Shown here piece after piece: positions 33,323-46,474 of a stretch of 64,000 nucleotides of DNA (position 1 is the first letter of the stretch; each line of letters begins with the position of its first letter). The notes beneath the pieces are model-generated. The model saw nothing but the letters and a program-made list of their open reading frames with translations. It was not told where the DNA came from and ran no database searches. Source of the DNA: Magnolia sinica (taxonomy: Eukaryota; Streptophyta; Magnoliopsida; Magnoliales; Magnoliaceae); assembly GCF_029962835.1 (NCBI RefSeq), contig NC_080575.1:62971493-63035492 (forward strand). The letters run 5' to 3'. The position numbers were made by a program, and so were the translations under genes.

Positions 33323-34559
33323 GGCCTTAACCCACCCCTCTCTCATTCCATACGAATTTCCTAACCCTAGGAGATAGAAGAGAGAAGAGAAAGAGAAAGT
33401 GAGGAGAAGAGAGAGAGAGAGAGAGTGAGAGATAGTTGCTGGGATTCGATCCCACCACTCCACGTGCTGAATTATCCTACCTGTATCACTACACTGGTGA
33501 ATCCGAATCCACTTTTGGGTAAGGAATCTGAACCCTAATCTGTTTTAGGTATCCAAGTAGAAGAATCGATGAAATAGCTAACATATTTCGTGATTCAGGT
33601 AGCCGTTGTGCCATAGACAAAGGCGTAGTGATCAAACTGAGTTTGATACAAGTTTACCGACGGAAGGTGCGTACTATAAATGTTTAGGTTATGGTTTTCA
33701 AGGCTTTCAATATTAGTTAATGATTTATGACTGACTTGATTGCTATCACATATACTTAAATGTGATGTTTTTTGCGTATTACATATATATATATATGAAC
33801 TATGTTGAAATTAATGCATTTCATGTGTTTGTTGAAATGTTTGAATGAAAATAGAATTATGAATTTTTCTTGCCATGATTGTTCTTTGGGAATACATGAT
33901 TGTAGTACATGTGGCAACTCCCTTATGAAAGGATGCACTATAATATACGCTATAATTAATTTATTTCATATATGTTGATATGTGTAGTCTAAGTGTTTAA
34001 TAAAATGCCTGAATGAGAAAATGTTTGTTGAAATGTATTCAATGAGGATGTTGAGATAGGATTCTCAATTATCTCATCTATAGCTACATTTTCCTTTATG
34101 TAACCTCTCTTACTACCATGTGATTCATGGATGAAATGCCTATGTATATTAACATGTGTACTATGTGTTTATTGAAATGCTCAAATGAAATTTATATTAA
34201 AGTTAGTTGTCACATGCTATCTGACTATCACATATGAACACTTATTGCTTTTGAATATGATTGGGGCTACTGCATAGTCCAGGCAGTCGGTAATGATTCC
34301 TAAATTAGTGGTTGAGGTTGTTTCGCCACACAAGGCACGTTCGATGAATCTGAGTCGTACGCTGCTTGTCGACAATGGTTAGGCCACGCGAAGTGCATAC
34401 GCACTCCATGTCATTAATTCAACGTACGCTTATACTAGTCGAGCTTGTCAAGTAACCCGATTAGCCTAATGTATGTTCACCATGTATGAACGCTACTGTT
34501 TGAATCTAAGGTACCACTTACCATTGAAAAACCCGTTTAACCTTGGTACCACGATCCGC

Positions 34560-34850
34560 TAAGACTCATGAGCTGAGCATAGTGGTATGGGATACCATAG
34601 TCGAGTTGTCGGCCTACACTGGGGTGATCAGCCTCCCCGTAGTGACCAGTGAGCAACACAAACTCGTGAGCTGAATACAGTGGTATGGGACACTGTATTT
34701 GAGCTGTCACCCTACGCTAAAGTGACCAGCCTTTCCTGTAGTGACCTCGAGTATAAAATAGGCTTACGATCGGGTGACGAGCCCCTTGTAGTGACCTCGA
34801 GTGTGAATTAAGCCTACGCTATGGTGACGAGCCTCCCTTAGCAACCTATA
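34560..34850 (+). repeat. GTGACGAGCC tandem units inside LTR A (5' copy)
   Basis: Four diverged units of roughly 60-110 bases share the phrases ggtgaYcagcctnccc.tagtgacc and gtggtatgggacac.gt. Confidence 0.7.
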
Positions 34851-36939
34851 GTGTAAACTCGCGAACTTACCTATCATATGTGATTAATTAGGATTGATTG
34901 TAAGCCCCGTATCCTAGACCGTACCATTCCATAGACTTTCGCGGTCTTTCCGGTCGAATTTTGGCAACCTTCGACCCTTAACCGGCATTTGCTCACTACC
35001 CTACATCGCCGCAGTTCCAATACCACGACTCCCGCGCTGATTCGATACTCTGGCCAGGAGATGCGGGCCAGCGATCGGTGCAAGGAAACGTCGTGCGTGC
35101 GAATTACGAGAGAATCTCTACGAGATATCACATCAATCCATCAATCCATCAATCTCATCATGTCAAGTACACATCACCTTTCACCCATTCCCAAGTAACC
35201 ACAAAAGTGAAAAAGTTCTTATAAGCTCATACCTTTCTTACACCAAAAACCCCAAAAGTAAAAAATCTCTTACACACCCATCACTCACCCCATCCATCAC
35301 TCCATCACCCATCACTCTCTCTCCCTTTACAAGTCTCTCTCTCTCATTTTCAAACTCATTCCCAAGCAAGAGAGAAAGCACCATACGTATGAGCCTTTCC
35401 AAGCATTCCCAAGCATCAAAGGTAGCCCACTTTCCTACCCCTTCATCTCCCATCTCAACCATCCAAACCTCATCTCCTCCGTTGGAATCAAAGCTAAGGA
35501 GCTAAGGAAGCCAATGGAGCAAGAAGATCAAGCGGTAGGTGCTTTGATAGAGTAGTTTTAATATTTTTTAAAGATGGGCCAAGTGAGGCCAACCGACCAA
35601 TGGTTTGGATCTCACTTGGGACCCTAAGATGTGGCCGATGGCCCACTTTGATCATCATGATCATTCCATGATGGGGCCATTCTCCGTGGACCCCATTATG
35701 ATGTTTATTTTTCTTGTATACCTAGGGTCATCTAGACCGTCTATTTTAGTGGAGAAGGGATCTCCACCGTTGGATTTTGATTTAATGGGCCCATGTATAA
35801 TGGGACCCACTTGATGTATGATTTAGTGCAAGGGAGGGCCTATAGTGTCGGGGTCCCTCCATCACGCGTGTCCCACTCTCTCTTTCTTTCTCTCTCTCTC
35901 TCTCCCTCTTTTCCTAATTTTTTTTATGTGATGATGATGTGGTTGTGTGGCCCACCTGGATGGACCCCACCACGAGGTATGTATTTTTTTAATCCAAAAT
36001 ATCTAGAAGTGGGGCCCACCTTTTATGTGTTATACACACACCATTCATCATGAGGTGGCCCACTTGAGCAAAGACCTCCATGCATGTGCAGCGTCCAGGG
36101 ACGTTGGTCGTCACTGGTAAAAAAAAAACAAATATTAGCTTGTTGTCAAGCTCATGGGGTGGCCCACTTATATAGGCCGCACCTTGATGAATAGTTCTAA
36201 TCCAAGCCGTCCATTCCATTCTCCAGATTATTTTAGGCGTTGAGCCGAAAAATGGGGCCAATCTGACTTTCGGGCGGGCTATAGCATGGCAAACAACGGG
36301 TTTACCATTGAATTATCCCCTGTTGTTTCTATACACCAAAATAGGCTCAATATTGGGCTTGTTTTGCTTGTCTTGAACCATGGAGGGCCATTGGATGGAG
36401 TGGATTCTCAAGATATGGACCCCACCTGTGAAAAACCACAGGAATACAAAAAAAATAAAATAATATATAAACATCAGCAACAACGCCTATTGCTGTTATG
36501 TCAGAAGGCAGCAGGCGCTGCCTACGCACAGGGACGGGAGGACGGGCAGCAGCCCATGGGCCCAGCCGTGGGCCCCACCATGATGTATATCTGTCATCTA
36601 ACCCATTAATTGGGTGGGCCACTCCCTGAAGTGGGCCCACTCCAAAAATCAGCCTGATCTAGAGCTCAGGTGGACCACACCGTAGGAAACAGTGGGATTG
36701 AACGACGACCTTTAAAATTCTTTTTGGGTCCACAGAAGTTTTGGATCAGGATGAAATTTGTTTTCACTCTTCATCTAGGTCTACGTGACCTTATCAACGG
36801 GTTGGATGGCATATAAACATTATGGTGGGCCCCACATGGAGCCCACAGTGATTTATGTGTTTTACTCCCACCGTCCAAGCCGACGGTGGAGCCCACTGTG
36901 ATATATGTGTTCCATCCCCACCGTCTAAGGGACGGTGGG

Positions 36940-37065
36940 CATGTACGTGTGCGTGTGTGTGTGGGTGTGTACGTGTGTGTGTGTGTGTGTATATAATATT
37001 ATATTATATATAATATTGTATGTACTATATATAAATTATATATTATATTATATATAATATACTGG
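36940..37065 (+). repeat. (GT)n and TATATTA repeat in LTR B
   Basis: A GTGTGTGT run passes into AT-only sequence made of tataatattatattatata words. The same block is at 45705-45830 in the 3' LTR. Confidence 0.85.
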
Positions 37066-37069
37066 GTGG

Positions 37070-37330
37070 TGGGAGGCCCATCTCAGTTTATTTGTGGCCC
37101 ATTAGATGTGCATGTGGCCTAATTAGTGCGGCCCATTTGATATACATAAGGCCCATGTGATTAGGCCCATTGTGATGTATTTGAAGGCCCATAGGCTATG
37201 GCTCATTGCGATGTATATAAGGCCCGTTAGTGAGGCCCATTAATGCGGCCCATTTGACAAATGTAAGGCCCATGTGATACAACCCATTTGATATATTGAA
37301 GGCCAATGAGATGTACCTAAGGTCCATTGC
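37070..37330 (+). repeat. GGCCCAT (site II-like) array in LTR B
   Basis: At least ten ggcccat/aggcccg words occur in about 260 bases at roughly 20-35-base spacing, with intervening tgatatac/tgtgatgtat. The minus-strand word ATGGGCC is the plant site II element bound by TCP factors. A counterpart is in the 3' LTR (45840-46080) and an expanded version in the solo LTR at 59826-60300. Confidence 0.75.
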
Positions 37331-38764
37331 AATGTGTGATCCCAACATGGTTTATGTAATGATGTTTACGACGGGCTATGCCTTGGGAGCAATGGTGGTT
37401 TGACGTCCACATTGCAAGTATGGTGTTGGTTAAATGTCCGCATTATAACTCTCCCTAGGGCCCATTGATAGGCCCGTACAGATAATGTGTAGGCCGTCTA
37501 GGCCCATCTTCATTGCAAATAGAATCCATCACCATATAACATGCTTAGTATAGTTCCATGATTCACGATCATACGCATCATATGTATGCTTGATATGAGA
37601 AATGACTGATCATAGCATATGCCTTCGGGCAGATTGTTAATGGGCTCCCGGATAGGTGGTGCTGCCCTACATGAGCGCACGATACACGCGGGACTGCTAC
37701 ATGACTGGATAGTGTGATTCATGCATTCGCATTGTGTGATATGGTACTATACGCCCTAGCGACATCAGGGCCGCAGCCTCCACAGGCGTATCGTGGTTGG
37801 CAGGATTGGATACTGAAAATCTTGTTCTACATGGGGTGCTATAGATATCCCTGGGTGAGAGTTCCTAATCCCTTATGGTAGTAGGAGGTTGCTCCAACGT
37901 CTAGATCGAGTGGGTGCATAAGCACCGAGTACCGATTACCAGATGGTTGTGCTTTCCACTGTGTCGTGGTCGGTTGGAAGGGGGTGCGGCCTTACCTGCC
38001 CGAGAGGAGGGGGCAAAGCTAGGATAAGTCTGACCAGCTCGAGGAATGAGTCCGCTATTGATGAGCCGAGCTGATATTGGCAGGCGGATAGTGAGGTCTT
38101 TTCCACTCACCTTATTGCGCATGATGGGGCGACAATCTGGCTTGGAGTGTACTAGACCCCGGTGATATTTCAGAATTGAGCTGTATTGATATGTGGATTT
38201 AGATGAGGATTTGCATGCTTGAGTTGCATTCCACACCGCATGACCTTGGTATGGCCGACATCATCCATGCCTCGTATTGCATAGCCTTGGTACGGCTCAT
38301 AGCATTCATGGATTCATCAGCATATTTCGCATCACTCTGATACTGCATAACTACTACCTTGCACACACACTTACACCACCCTCTAAGCTTTCCATAAGCT
38401 TATGCACGACCGTTGCGTGCAGGTGACGTTGGAGCACAGCAGCGCTGAGGCAGGAGCGCTTTGTTGATCATCTTGGAGTTTTTTTTGTTTATCATCATTG
38501 TATTTCCCTTTATGCTCATTGTACTTTTAAAGTTTTTGATCATAGTGGAAATGTAATGGAGTTTTTGGTTGTTGTTTGTGGGTTATGCCTTTGGTTATGC
38601 TTATCAAATTGATGTTGAAAATCCTCCTCGTAGCATCCCAGGATCGGAACTTGGCGAATGGGCGCTGGGAGCCGAGAATAGGGTTCTACGGAGGCTGTCG
38701 GTGCCGGATTCAGTGATCAAAAATTCTATGAGCCCGGTTTCTGAGTTTGAGGCGTGACAGAAGT

Positions 38765-38776
38765 TGGTATCAGAGC
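38765..38776 (+). other. primer binding site, element B
   Basis: TGGTATCAGAGC is complementary to the 3' end of initiator methionine tRNA. It lies five bases after the LTR end, as usual in plant gypsy and copia elements. Confidence 0.9.
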
Positions 38777-38934
38777 ATAACTCAGGAATAACCAAGAACA
38801 ACATTACATGTCTACTATGAATGACTAAGTCCCGAAGTTCGGATAGTTTAACGATCTTCCATTATGAGCCCTTAATGAGTGTGCCTTCGAGAGTTTTCAA
38901 AGTTGATAGGCGCCTTCGCTCTTTCCTGTAGGAC

Positions 38935-39950
38935 ATGCCGAGTAGGAGAGTGACCCGATCGACTTCCGCACCACCACCGGATACTCCAACTCCACCACCT
39001 GTGGCTCCCGCACTACCACCTACGATCCCTGCTCCACCACCAGAGATTCCCACTGCCCATCCTATGGATGCAGCTCCTCCACCAGAGACCGGTGCGGATC
39101 CGACAGTATCTGTGAGTGCCTCCCAGTTGCAGCAAATGTTACATGCTGTGACGACCGCACTTCAGGGGCAGAGCAGACACCCTATTGTTTCACCGACCCA
39201 GGCAGAGCAGGAGCGCACGAGTGCCCTCCTTAGAGAGTTCCGACGGCTCGATCCCCCGCGTTTTCAGGGTGAGGCAGACCCGACGGTAGCTGATAGATGG
39301 AGCGCCGATGTGGAGAAGATATTTGAGACAATGGGATGCACGACTGAGCAGCAAGTCCGATTAGCCGTATTTCTCCTCCATGGTGAGGCTGAGCACTAGT
39401 GGATGTCAATCTCCTGAGCAGCGGGCGCTGATTTTGTATGGACTTGGGAGGATTTTCTAGATTTGTTTGACCGACAGTATTTTCCTGATCACATCTGACG
39501 ACAGGGGGCCTTGGAGTTCGAGGCCTTGGTGCAGGGTGATATGACGGTGGCTCGGTATGCCGCTCGTTTTGTAGCACCATCCAGATTTGCACTATACCTG
39601 GTGGATGATGAGGAGCGGAGAGCCCGCCAATTTGAGGGCGGCTTGCGTTACGGTCTTCGAGGCCGTGTTATTGGGCATGAGCCCCGACTTTCGAGGGAGT
39701 AGTACGGAAGGCCCAGATTTTTTAGGCTGAGTGGGACGGTTCTCAGTCTGATCGCAGTCAGAGGAGGGACCGAAAGAGGCAGGCTCCTAATGATTCCCAG
39801 CAGGGTCGACCATAGCAAAGGTGCACAGGTTACCCAGCCTTCCGAGCGTCAGCAGCACCTCCAGCACCACCTCCGAGGCAGTTCACCGGCTCTTATTTTA
39901 GGTGCGGTACGATGGGGCACCGTATATGGGAGTGTCCTCGCCCCCAGCAG
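38935..39950 (+). pseudogene. element B gag and nucleocapsid
   Basis: ATG at 38935 opens a 154-codon frame. It has a Pro-rich start, then REFRRLDPPRFQGEADPTVA and WSADVEKIFETMGCTTEQQV, the retrotransposon gag fold of Tekay elements, stopping at TAG 39397-39399. The same frame continues as DFVWTWEDFLDLFDRQYFP and ALVQGDMTVARYAARF, again with stops. After a frame change the nucleocapsid reads YFRCGTMGHRIWEC (39894-39935). The first Cys of the CCHC zinc knuckle is replaced by Tyr, a TGT to TAT type change. A Gln/Pro-rich linker follows. It encodes capsid but is not functional as it stands. Confidence 0.88.
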
Positions 39951-40229
39951 CAGCAACAGCAGAGAGGCCCGCAGCCGCCTCTACCACAGCAGTAGCAGAG
40001 ACCCCTACAGCAGCAGCGACAGTAGCCCCCACCACTGAGACCACCTTAGCAGCAGCATCAGCACCAGCCCCCGAGGCCGCAACAGCAGATGCAGCAGTTT
40101 TGACCACCTCAGCGACCCCAACAGTAGCAGCAGCATGCTTAGAGGGGACAGGCACCTCCCCAGCCGTCTCAAACTAGATTCTATGCAGCCCAGAAGGATC
40201 ATCAGTCATCTAGAGGAGTTGTCGAGGGT

Positions 40230-40640
40230 ATACTTCCAGTATCCGCATGCATTGCACGTGTGTTGTTTGATTCTGGTGCATCACATTCTTTTGTGGCCGA
40301 GAGTTTTTGCCGATCGACTAGTTTGCCATTGGAGTCTGCTCGTGAGGGTTTGTCAGTATCGACTCCCTTGGGAAAGACTGCAGTGTTGGGCCAATTTTGC
40401 TCGTCTTACCCCGTTTTGGTTGGGGATATCTTTTTGCCTGCTGACCTGTTTGCATTGCCGATGTCCGAGTTCGACGTCATCCTGGGCATGGATTGGCTTG
40501 CCGAGTACCATGCCATATTGGATTGTTCCACGAGGACAGTCACGTTTTGTATACCTGGCTTGCCACAGTTCCAGTTCATTGGTGAGCCCAGAGGAGAGCC
40601 GTTGTCTTGTTTGATGTCATGTGTCATAGAGGAGCCCATA
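40230..40640 (+). pseudogene. element B aspartic protease
   Basis: The retroviral-type protease processes the polyprotein. ARVLFDSGASHSFVAESFC holds the active-site DSG, and FDVILGMDWLAEYHAILDC is the downstream flap/ILG motif, both intact. The domain is in the same frame (40260-40871) as the start of the reverse transcriptase, as in the usual single pol ORF of Tekay elements. No stop falls within the protease itself. The join to gag is broken by a frame change and stops upstream. Confidence 0.88.
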
Positions 40641-40649
40641 ACGGTGAGT

Positions 40650-42010
40650 ATCGACCCGTTGTCTGTGGTTTGCGATTTTCCCGATGTGTTCCAGGAGATT
40701 TCGGGATTACCACCTCGCCGATTCACCAAGTTTCAGATTGATCTCGTGCCCGGTACCGTGCCTATTTCGAAGGCCCCGTATTGTATGACACTATTGGAGT
40801 TGCGAGAACTGCAGAAGCAGTTGGACGAGTTACGCGAGTTGGGCTTTATCCGTCCGAGTAGTTCGCTGTGAGGAGCGCCGGTACTCTTTGTGAAGAAGAA
40901 GGATGGCTCGTTGAGGCTCTACGTAGATTACCGCGAGCTTAACAAGGTCATAATTAAGAACAAGTACCCACTCCCGAGGATTGATGATTTGTTTGATCAG
41001 CTGCAGGGTGCACAGTTCTTTTCGAAGATTGACTTGCGTTCCTGTTATCATCAGATTCGGGTCCGAGAGGAGGACATTCCGAAGACAGCATTCAGGATGC
41101 GTTATGGTGATTTCGAGTTTCAGGTCATATCCTTTGGATTGACCAATGCACCTGCAGTGTTCATGCAGTTAATGAACGAGGTCTTCCACCCTTATCTCGA
41201 TCAGGTTGTTGTAGTCTTCATTGAAGACATTCTGATCTATTCGAGGACCCGTGAGGAGCATGAGCAGCATTTGGAGGTTACGTTGCAGACCCTCCGCGCA
41301 CACCAGCTGTATGCTAAGCTAGAGAAGTGCGAGTTTTGGCAGGAGGAGGTGAAGTTCCTCGGTCACGTGGTGACGAGGGAGGGTGTCGCAGTGGACCCCT
41401 CGAAGGTTGAGGCAGTGCGTCAGTGGGGCCAGTCCACGAACGCGTCCGAGATCCGCAGTTTCCTTGGTTTAGCGGGCTACTACCGGCGTTTTATTGAGGG
41501 CTTCTCTCGTATTGCAGCCCCGTTGACCAGGTTGACTCGGAAGGGCGCAGAGTTTATTTGGAGCGACGCCTGCGAGCGAGCATTTATGGAGTTGAAGGAC
41601 CGTCTCACGTCTTCACTCTTTCCTCTAGGAGTGATGGTTTTATTATATTTACCGATGCCTCGCATATTGGTTTGGGTGCTGTCCTGATGCAGCACGGGAG
41701 ACCAGTGGCCTTCGCGTCTCGTCAGCTCAAGGTCCATGAGCTAAACTACCACATGCATGATTTAGAGTTGGCTGTAGTTGTCTTCGCACTGAAGGTGTGG
41801 AGACACTATCTCTACGGGGTTAGGTTTGAGCTCTTTTCTGACCACAAGAGCTTGAAGTACCTCTTCTCGCAGTCTGAGTTGAACATGAGGCAGAGGTGCT
41901 GGATGGAACTCCTGAAGGACTATGATTTCGATCTTCAGTACCACCTGGGTAAGGCAAACGTGGTGGTGGATGCCCTCAGCTATCAGCCACGAGGCCCGGT
42001 GGCGCATATG
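40650..42010 (+). pseudogene. element B reverse transcriptase and RNase H
   Basis: [40 protein letters not shown] and [18 protein letters not shown] are canonical gypsy RT blocks. The catalytic motif, normally FIDDILIYS, reads FIEDILIYS, so the first metal-binding Asp is Glu. A TGA at 40869-40871 replaces the Trp of SPWGAPV. RNase H has [33 protein letters not shown] and [14 protein letters not shown]. It is shifted by one frame (shift near 41610-41640). RT copies RNA to DNA and RNase H removes the template; neither can be made from one frame here. Confidence 0.9.
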
Positions 42011-42127
42011 ATGATTCAGGAGTGGAGGATGCTCGAGGATATAGCAGAGTACGACTTTGAGTTTAGCTTTCAGTCTTCTATTTTGCAGTTATCGAGCCTG
42101 TCGATTTAACCCTCTCTTGTCGCAAGG

Positions 42128-43560
42128 GTGATCGAGGCTCAGCAGGCAGACGAGTCGTTACAGGATTACCGAGCAGAAGTAGCATCTGATAGTCAGGCTG
42201 ATTGGCATATTGGTTCTGATGGTGGACTTCGCTTTAGAGGCCGATTATGTGTCCCGGATATTCCTGAGTTACGTAGAGATCTTATGACCAAGGCACATCG
42301 ATCGCGATTTTCTATCCAACGTGACTCGATGAAGATGTACCGCGATATGAGGTGACAGTATTTTTGGGCGGGGATGAAGCGTCAGATCGCTAGTTTTGTG
42401 GCCGAGTGTGACACATGCCAGCATGTCAAGGCCGATCATCAGAGACCCCCTAGTTTATTGCAGCCGTTGAGTGTCCCGATGTGAAATGGGAGCACATATC
42501 TACAAATTTCATTATGGGCTTGCCGAAGACTCAGCGCGGTCATGACGCCATCTGGGTTGTTGTGGATCGTCTGACAAAGTCGACACATTTTATTACGATA
42601 CGTGTGACTTAGCCTTTGGACCAGCTTGCGAGATTATTCATCGAGGATATTGTGAGACTGCATGGCGTTCCAGTCTCGATCGTTTCTGATCGAGACCCGA
42701 GGTTCACGTCTCAGTTTTGGGGGAGCTTCCAAAGAGCGATGGGTACTGATTTGCAGCTCAGCACCGCGTACCATCCGCAGACCGATGGCCAGACCAAGAG
42801 GGTCAACCAGATCCTTGAGGATATGCTTCGGGCCTACGTGATTGATTTCGGGGGTAGCTGGGATGAGCATCTGCGATTGGCTGAGTTCTCATACAATAAT
42901 AGCTATCAGGCGACCATTGGCATGGCTCCTTTTAAGGCACTATATGGCAGACCATGCAGATCACCGAGTTGTTGGACCGAGGTTGGAGAGTGTCATCTCC
43001 TAGGTCCTAATCTTGTGCAGAAGACGTTAAAGGCTATCGATATCATCAGGCAGAGGATGCGCACAGCTCAGAGCAGGCAGAAGAGTTTTGCTAATCGTCG
43101 GCATTGTCCCTTGGAGTTTGATGTGGGGGACCATGTGTATCTCAAGGTCTTGCCCATGAAGGGTGTAGTTCAATTTGGAGCGAAGGGCAAGCTTGCCCCG
43201 AGATTCATAGGACCTTTTGAGATCAATGAGCGCGTTGGTGTCGTAGCCTATCAACTTGCCTTGCCATCTCAGTTGTCTGGTGTCCACAACGTTTTCCATG
43301 TCTCCATGTTGAGGAAGTGTGGGTCAGACATCGTCCCTGTTATTGACTGGCAGCCGTTAGAGGTTCGTGAGGACGCTTCTTACATCGTGCAGCCAGTCTG
43401 TATCCTTGATCGGAAGGAGCAAGTCCTCCGGACCAAGGTCATTCCATTGGTGAAGGTTCAGTGGGGTCACCATTCTGTCGAGGAGGCTTCTTGAGAGCCG
43501 AGGCTGAGATTCGAGAGCGTTATCCCCATCTTTTTAATGATTGATTGTATTGTATGTTGT
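42128..43560 (+). pseudogene. element B integrase with broken chromodomain
   Basis: The H2C2 zinc domain ends with FVAECDTCQHVKADHQRP. A frameshift near 42480 precedes the core. The first catalytic block reads STNFIMGLPKTQRGHDAIWV, with Asn where MDF carries Asp. VSDRDPRFTSQFWG and VNQILEDMLRAYV keep the other Asp and the Glu. GPY-type FIGPFEINERVG, HNVFHVSMLRK and ILDRKEQVLRTKVIPLVKV follow. The chromodomain, which in Tekay elements targets heterochromatin, reads WGHHSVEEAS and then TGA in place of its Trp, with a one-base loss before EAEIRERYPHLF. Confidence 0.9.
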
Positions 43561-43656
43561 ACATTATCTCTGATTTTATATAGTGATGTTATGTTTCTTC
43601 TTCCTCTTGAGTTATGTCTAGTTGCGATGATTATGTAAATTTTAAGGACAATTTTT

Positions 43657-43671
43657 ATTAGGAGGGGAAGC
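43657..43671 (+). other. element B polypurine tract
   Basis: ATTAGGAGGGGAAGC abuts the LTR start TGTAAGCC. Confidence 0.8.
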
Positions 43672-45194
43672 TGTAAGCCCCGTATCCTAGACCGTACCGT
43701 TCTATAGACTTCCGCGGTCTTCCCAGTCGAATTTCGGTAACCTTCGACCCTTAACCGGCATTTGCACACGACCCTGCGTCACAAGCCGTCAACCTGAGTC
43801 GACTCAACCCAAGACTTGTACCCTTGCAACCGCATCGTCGCCGCAGTTCCAATGCCATGACTCGCGTGCCGATGCGATACTCTGGCCAAGAGATGTGGGC
43901 CAGCGTTTGGTGCTAGGAAAACGCTGTGCCTGTGAATTACAAGAGAATCTCTACGAGATGTCACATCAATCTATCAATCCATCAATCTCATCATGTCAAG
44001 TACACATCACCTTTCACCCATTCCTAAGCAACCACAAAAGTCAAAAAGTTCATACAAGCCCATACCTTTCTTACACCAAAAACTCCAAAAGTCAAAAATC
44101 TCTTACACACCCATCACTCTCTCTCCCTATACAATTCTCTCTCTCTCTCATTTTCAAACTCATTCCCAAGCAAGAGAGAAAGCACCATACATATGAGCCT
44201 TTCCAAGCATTCTCAAGTATCAAAGGTGGCTCACTTTCCTACCCCTTCATCTCCCATCTCAACCATCCAAACCTCATCTCCTCCGTTGCAATCGAAGCTA
44301 AGGAGCTAAGGAAGCCAAGGGAGCAAGAAGATCAAGCGGTGGGTGCTTTGATAGAGTAATTTTAATGTTTTTTAAAGATGGGCCAAGTGAGGCCAACCGA
44401 CCAATGGTTTGGATCTCACTTGGGACCTAAGATGTGGTCGATGGCCCACTTTGATCATCATGATCATTCCATGATGGGGCCATTCTCCGTGGACCCCATT
44501 ATGATGTTTATTTTTCTTGTATATCTAGGGTCATCTAGACCGTCTATTTTAGTGGAGAAGGGATCTCCACCGTTGGATTTTGATTTAATAGGCCCATGTG
44601 TAATGAGACCCACTTGATGTATGATTTAGTGCAAGGGAGGGCCCATAGTGTTGGGGTCCCTTCATCACGCGTGTCCACTCTCTCTTTCTTTCTCTCTCTC
44701 TCCCTCTTTTCTTAATTTTTTTATATAATGATGATGTGGTTGTGTGGCCCACTTGGATGGACCTCACCACGAGGTATGTATTTTTTATCCAAAATATCTA
44801 GAAGTGGGGCCCACCTTTTATGTGTTGTACACACACCATTCATCATGAGGTGGCCCACTTGAGCAAAGCCCTCCATGCATGTGCAGCGTCCAGGGATGCT
44901 GGACGTCACTGGTATAAAAAAAACAAATATTAGCTTGTTGCCAAGCTCATGGGGTGGCCCACTCATATAGGCCCCACCTTGATGAATAGTTCTAATCAAA
45001 GCCGTCCATTCCATTCTCCAGATTATTTTAGGCGTTGAGCCGAAAAATGGGGCCAATCTGACTTTCGGGCGGGCCATAGCATGGCAAACAACGGGTTTAC
45101 CATTGAATTATCCCCTGTTGTTTCTATACACCGAAATAGGCTCAATATTGGGCTTGTTTTGCTTGTCTTGAGCCATGGAGGGCCATTGGACTGA

Positions 45195-45405
45195 TGAGTT
45201 CTCAAAAAAGTTCGTATGTAGTACGTACGAACTGGTTCGCAAGTGAGCGTTTCTATATATATATATATAAACATCGCTATATTCATCCCAAATATTATGA
45301 AAGTCAAAAGAGAATCGTGCATAATCCTGGCCTAAGCTACCAACATTGTAACACAAGATTATTAAATAAAAAGAAACTAGGATCCAATGACTGTAGGGAC
45401 ACTCC
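45195..45405 (+). other. non-homologous segment in the LTR B 3' copy
   Basis: The LTR copies agree up to ...gagggccattgga and again from actccaaaaatcagcctgatc, but between them the 3' copy has AT-rich sequence with a gttcgta...tacgaac inverted repeat and a short (TA)n. The 5' copy has a GC-rich gggcccac segment of about 240 bases. One copy must have been replaced after or during insertion. Confidence 0.7.
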
Positions 45406-46474
45406 AAAAATCAGCCTGATCTAGAGCTTAGGTGGACCACACCGTAGGAAACAGTGGGATTGAACGGCGACCTTTAAAACTCTTTTTGGTTCCATAGAAG
45501 TTTTGGATCGGGATGAAATTTGTTTTCATTCTTCATCTAGGTCTACGTGACCTTATCAACGGGTTGGATGGCGTATAAACATTATGGTGGGCCCCACATG
45601 GAGCCCACAGTGATTTATGTGTTTTACTCCCACCGTCCAGGCGGACGGTGGAGCCCACTATGATATATGTGTTCTATCCCCACCGTCCAAGGGACGGTGG
45701 GTGTGTACGTGTGCATGTGTGTGTGGGTGTGTACGTTTGTGTGTGTATATATATATATATATAATATTATATTATATATAATATTGTATGTATTATATAT
45801 AAATTATATATTATATTATATATAATATACTGGGTGGTGGGAGGCCCATCTCAGTTTATTTGTGGCCCATTGGATGTGCATGTGGCTTAATTAGTGCGGC
45901 CCATTTGATATACATAAGGCCCATGTGATTAAGCCCATTGTGATGTATTTCAAGGCCCATGGGCTATGGCTCATTGCAATGTACATAAGGCCCGTTGGTG
46001 AGGCCCATTAATGCGGCCCATTTGACGAATGTAAGGCCCATATGATACAACCCATTTGATATATTGAAGGCCAATGGGATGTACCTAAGGTCCATTGCAA
46101 TGTGTGATCCCAACATGGTTTATGTAATGATGTTTACGACGGGCTATGCCTTGGGAGCAACGGTGGTTTGACGTCCACATTGCAAGTATAGTGTTAGTTA
46201 AATGTCTGCATTATAACTCTCCCTAGGGCCCATTGATAGGCCCGTACATATAATGTGTAGGCCGTCTAAGCCCATCTTCGTTGCAAACAGAATCCATTAC
46301 CATATAACATACTTAGTATAGTTCCATGATTCACGATCATACGCATCATATGTATGCTTGATATGAGAAATGACTGATCATAGCATATGCCTTCGGGCAG
46401 ATTGTTTATGGGCTCCCGGATAGGCGGTGCTGCCCTATATGAGCGCACGATACGCGCAGGACTGCTGCATGACT

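Larger units (their letters stand above)
34899..38759 (+). mobile_element. element B 5' LTR, 3861 bp
   Basis: Uninterrupted LTR with TG...CA ends. It contains CT-rich runs (35871-35905), a (GT)n(TA)n block and a GGCCCAT array. Its U5 end reads gtttgaggcgtgaca, followed by the primer binding site. Confidence 0.92.

Noticed and set aside
39898-40202. Overlapping Ala- and Val-rich frames of 65-91 codons on both strands
   Set aside because: They are shadows of the CAG-rich (Gln/Pro) linker after the element B nucleocapsid.
45190-45240. CTGATGAG resembling a hammerhead ribozyme core (as in retrozymes)
   Set aside because: No CGAAA strand and no consistent stems I and III follow; the 5' LTR equivalent lacks the motif.
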